A DNA stretch of 64,000 nucleotides. Origin: an uncultured Muribaculaceae bacterium. GTDB taxonomy: Bacteria; Bacteroidota; Bacteroidia; Bacteroidales; Muribaculaceae. The stretch covers positions 1 through 64,000 of the forward strand of contig CAJUQP010000014.1 of NCBI GenBank assembly GCA_910588245.1. The letters are read 5' to 3'. Within the stretch, counting starts at the first letter, position 1, and every line of letters begins with the position of its first letter. Below are positions 63,243 to 64,000 of the stretch, in pieces. The notes beneath the pieces are model-generated. The model was given only the letters and a program-made list of their open reading frames with translations, was not told where the DNA came from and searched no databases. The position numbers and the translations under genes were made by a program.

Positions 63243-64000
63243 TTAACGCATGAGTATGCGCCAGTTCTTTGGATAGAGGTTATTTACGCGGCTTCCGATA
63301 TTTTTCGCGGGCCCGAGAAGCAACCCTTTGTAAGCCATGACCACTATCCCTTTCGGCACCTCCGGGCCCACCGTCACAGATTCCCTGCGCAGATAGGCCA
63401 GGGCGCGGTCGAGATCAAGCTCGGCGACAGGCCACGCATTCCTGTCGAAATCTACCGAGAGAATATCCTCCACCGGAGGAACGTCATGACACCGGAGTGC
63501 GCCCTTCCCTTTTGGTAAAGCAACGCGACGCGGCGCCGGACGAGGCTCAAAATTCCCGGGACGGCGGAACACAGCTAAAAACAACCCCTCACCCTCCGTG
63601 ATGTGGGGCATGAAGCGGAACACCGGAAGGTCGGTATCTATTCCGCCGGCGATCCCCCATTCGTCGGGAAATTCCGGATCAAAAGGCTCGAGACCGAGCG
63701 TGTCGCGGATGTAGGCGGCGTTCTCCTCGTTCTCATGGTGATTGAAGGTGCAGGTGGAATAGATCAGGAATCCACCCGGCGCCACCGTCGCGGCGGCATT
63801 GGCAAGGATCTCCCTCTGCAGCGACGCGCATCTCTCCACCAGCTCCGGGCTCCACTGGGCCACAGCCTCCGGCTCCTTACGCATCATCCCCTCTCCTGAG
63901 CAGGGAGCGTCGACAGCCACGATGTCGAAAGTATCGCCGTTGCGGGCGAACCTGGCGCTGTCGCAGTTTGTGACCGAAACATCGGGATAGCCCCACTTGG
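63243..64000 (-). CDS. RsmF/NOL1-type rRNA cytosine-5 methyltransferase, 5' part outside window
   Basis: The reading frame enters from the right edge, so only the last ~252 residues are present. Met-like GTG codons inside are not starts. The methyltransferase core appears as KWGYPDVSVTNCDSARFA, the catalytic motif AVDAPCSGEGMMRKE (with its Cys) and FLIYSTCTFNHHENEENAAYI with the second Cys. The C-terminal region (RPAPRRVALPKGKGALRC to NLYPKNWRILM) is the PUA-like part of the RsmF group. It should methylate a cytosine of 16S rRNA using S-adenosylmethionine. The gene ends 55 bp before copA. Confidence 0.93.
   Translation of the reverse strand, partial: KWGYPDVSVTNCDSARFARNGDTFDIVAVDAPCSGEGMMRKEPEAVAQWSPELVERCASLQREILANAAATVAPGGFLIYSTCTFNHHENEENAAYIRDTLGLEPFDPEFPDEWGIAGGIDTDLPVFRFMPHITEGEGLFLAVFRRPGNFEPRPAPRRVALPKGKGALRCHDVPPVEDILSVDFDRNAWPVAELDLDRALAYLRRESVTVGPEVPKGIVVMAYKGLLLGPAKNIGSRVNNLYPKNWRILMR

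Noticed and set aside
63243..63920. Complete methyltransferase starting at GTG 63920
   Set aside because: The frame stays open to the window edge with conserved-looking residues (KWGYPDVSVTNCD), and the methyltransferase core would be cut; the gene is partial.

Overview
The window looks like chromosome of a member of the Bacteroidales, most likely the Muribaculaceae; the family is my inference and was not tested by a search. The reasons are: promoters with the Bacteroidota -7 box TAnnTTTG preceded about 20 bp upstream by TTTG; a SusC/SusD pair; a membrane-anchored TPR-AraC regulator; a C-terminal tail resembling type IX secretion signals; long Bacteroidota-type SecA; and GC-rich coding sequence with AT-rich gaps. 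It is ordinary core chromosome with a few accessory islands and is dense with genes. No CRISPR array, prophage or complete insertion sequence was seen.

Layout. (1) 111-15171, minus strand: an export island. Read in the direction of transcription it encodes a membrane-fusion protein, one ABC ATPase, three successive pairs of MacB/FtsX-type permeases, a TolC-like channel, and then a sigma-54 (NtrC-type) response regulator and its histidine kinase. The upstream gap holds a good sigma-54 promoter and an array of TGTCCG half-sites, so the two-component system probably drives the operon. Every permease pair is bounded by tracts of AAAGGTT-type heptads, and one tract carries a 135-bp MITE-like insertion. 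(2) 15494-21643, plus: nitroreductase, ROK sugar kinase, GH29 alpha-L-fucosidase, CutC and a transglutaminase-like protein, apparently one operon. (3) 21895-32814, plus: a predicted barrel protein, an RsuA/RluB-type pseudouridine synthase with a very long Q/N/R/G/Y-repeat N-terminus, AsnS, a DUF4105 membrane protein, a degenerate alkaline-phosphatase-fold protein and SecA. (4) 32911-34430, minus: two GYF_2-domain membrane proteins. (5) 34590-42387, plus: TPR-AraC regulator, an operator array with 20-bp spacing, SusC, SusD and a TlpA-type thioredoxin lipoprotein. (6) tRNA-Gly(CCC), followed by an RND tripartite efflux operon (42770-48631). (7) 49077-57178, plus: a large surface lipoprotein with distinct codon use, an OmpA-family protein, a secreted protein with a T9SS-like tail, Hpt, Adk and a PorE-like multidomain OmpA lipoprotein. 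(8) 57202-64000, minus: CysS, DUF3467, LolD-like ATPase, TcdA, a small metal-binding protein, the copper ATPase CopA and the 3' part of an RsmF-type rRNA methyltransferase that runs off the window.

The most unusual feature is a family of intergenic heptad repeats (units such as TAAAGGT or TAAAGTT, facing ACCTTTA or AACTTTA) at eight places. The tracts often begin inside the stop codon of the preceding gene, usually form long inverted repeats with the purine-rich arm first, and delimit the permease-pair cassettes. Other notable signals are the probable sigma-54 control region, the 20-bp operator array before SusC, and an intrinsic terminator that contains the start codon of the PorE-like gene.
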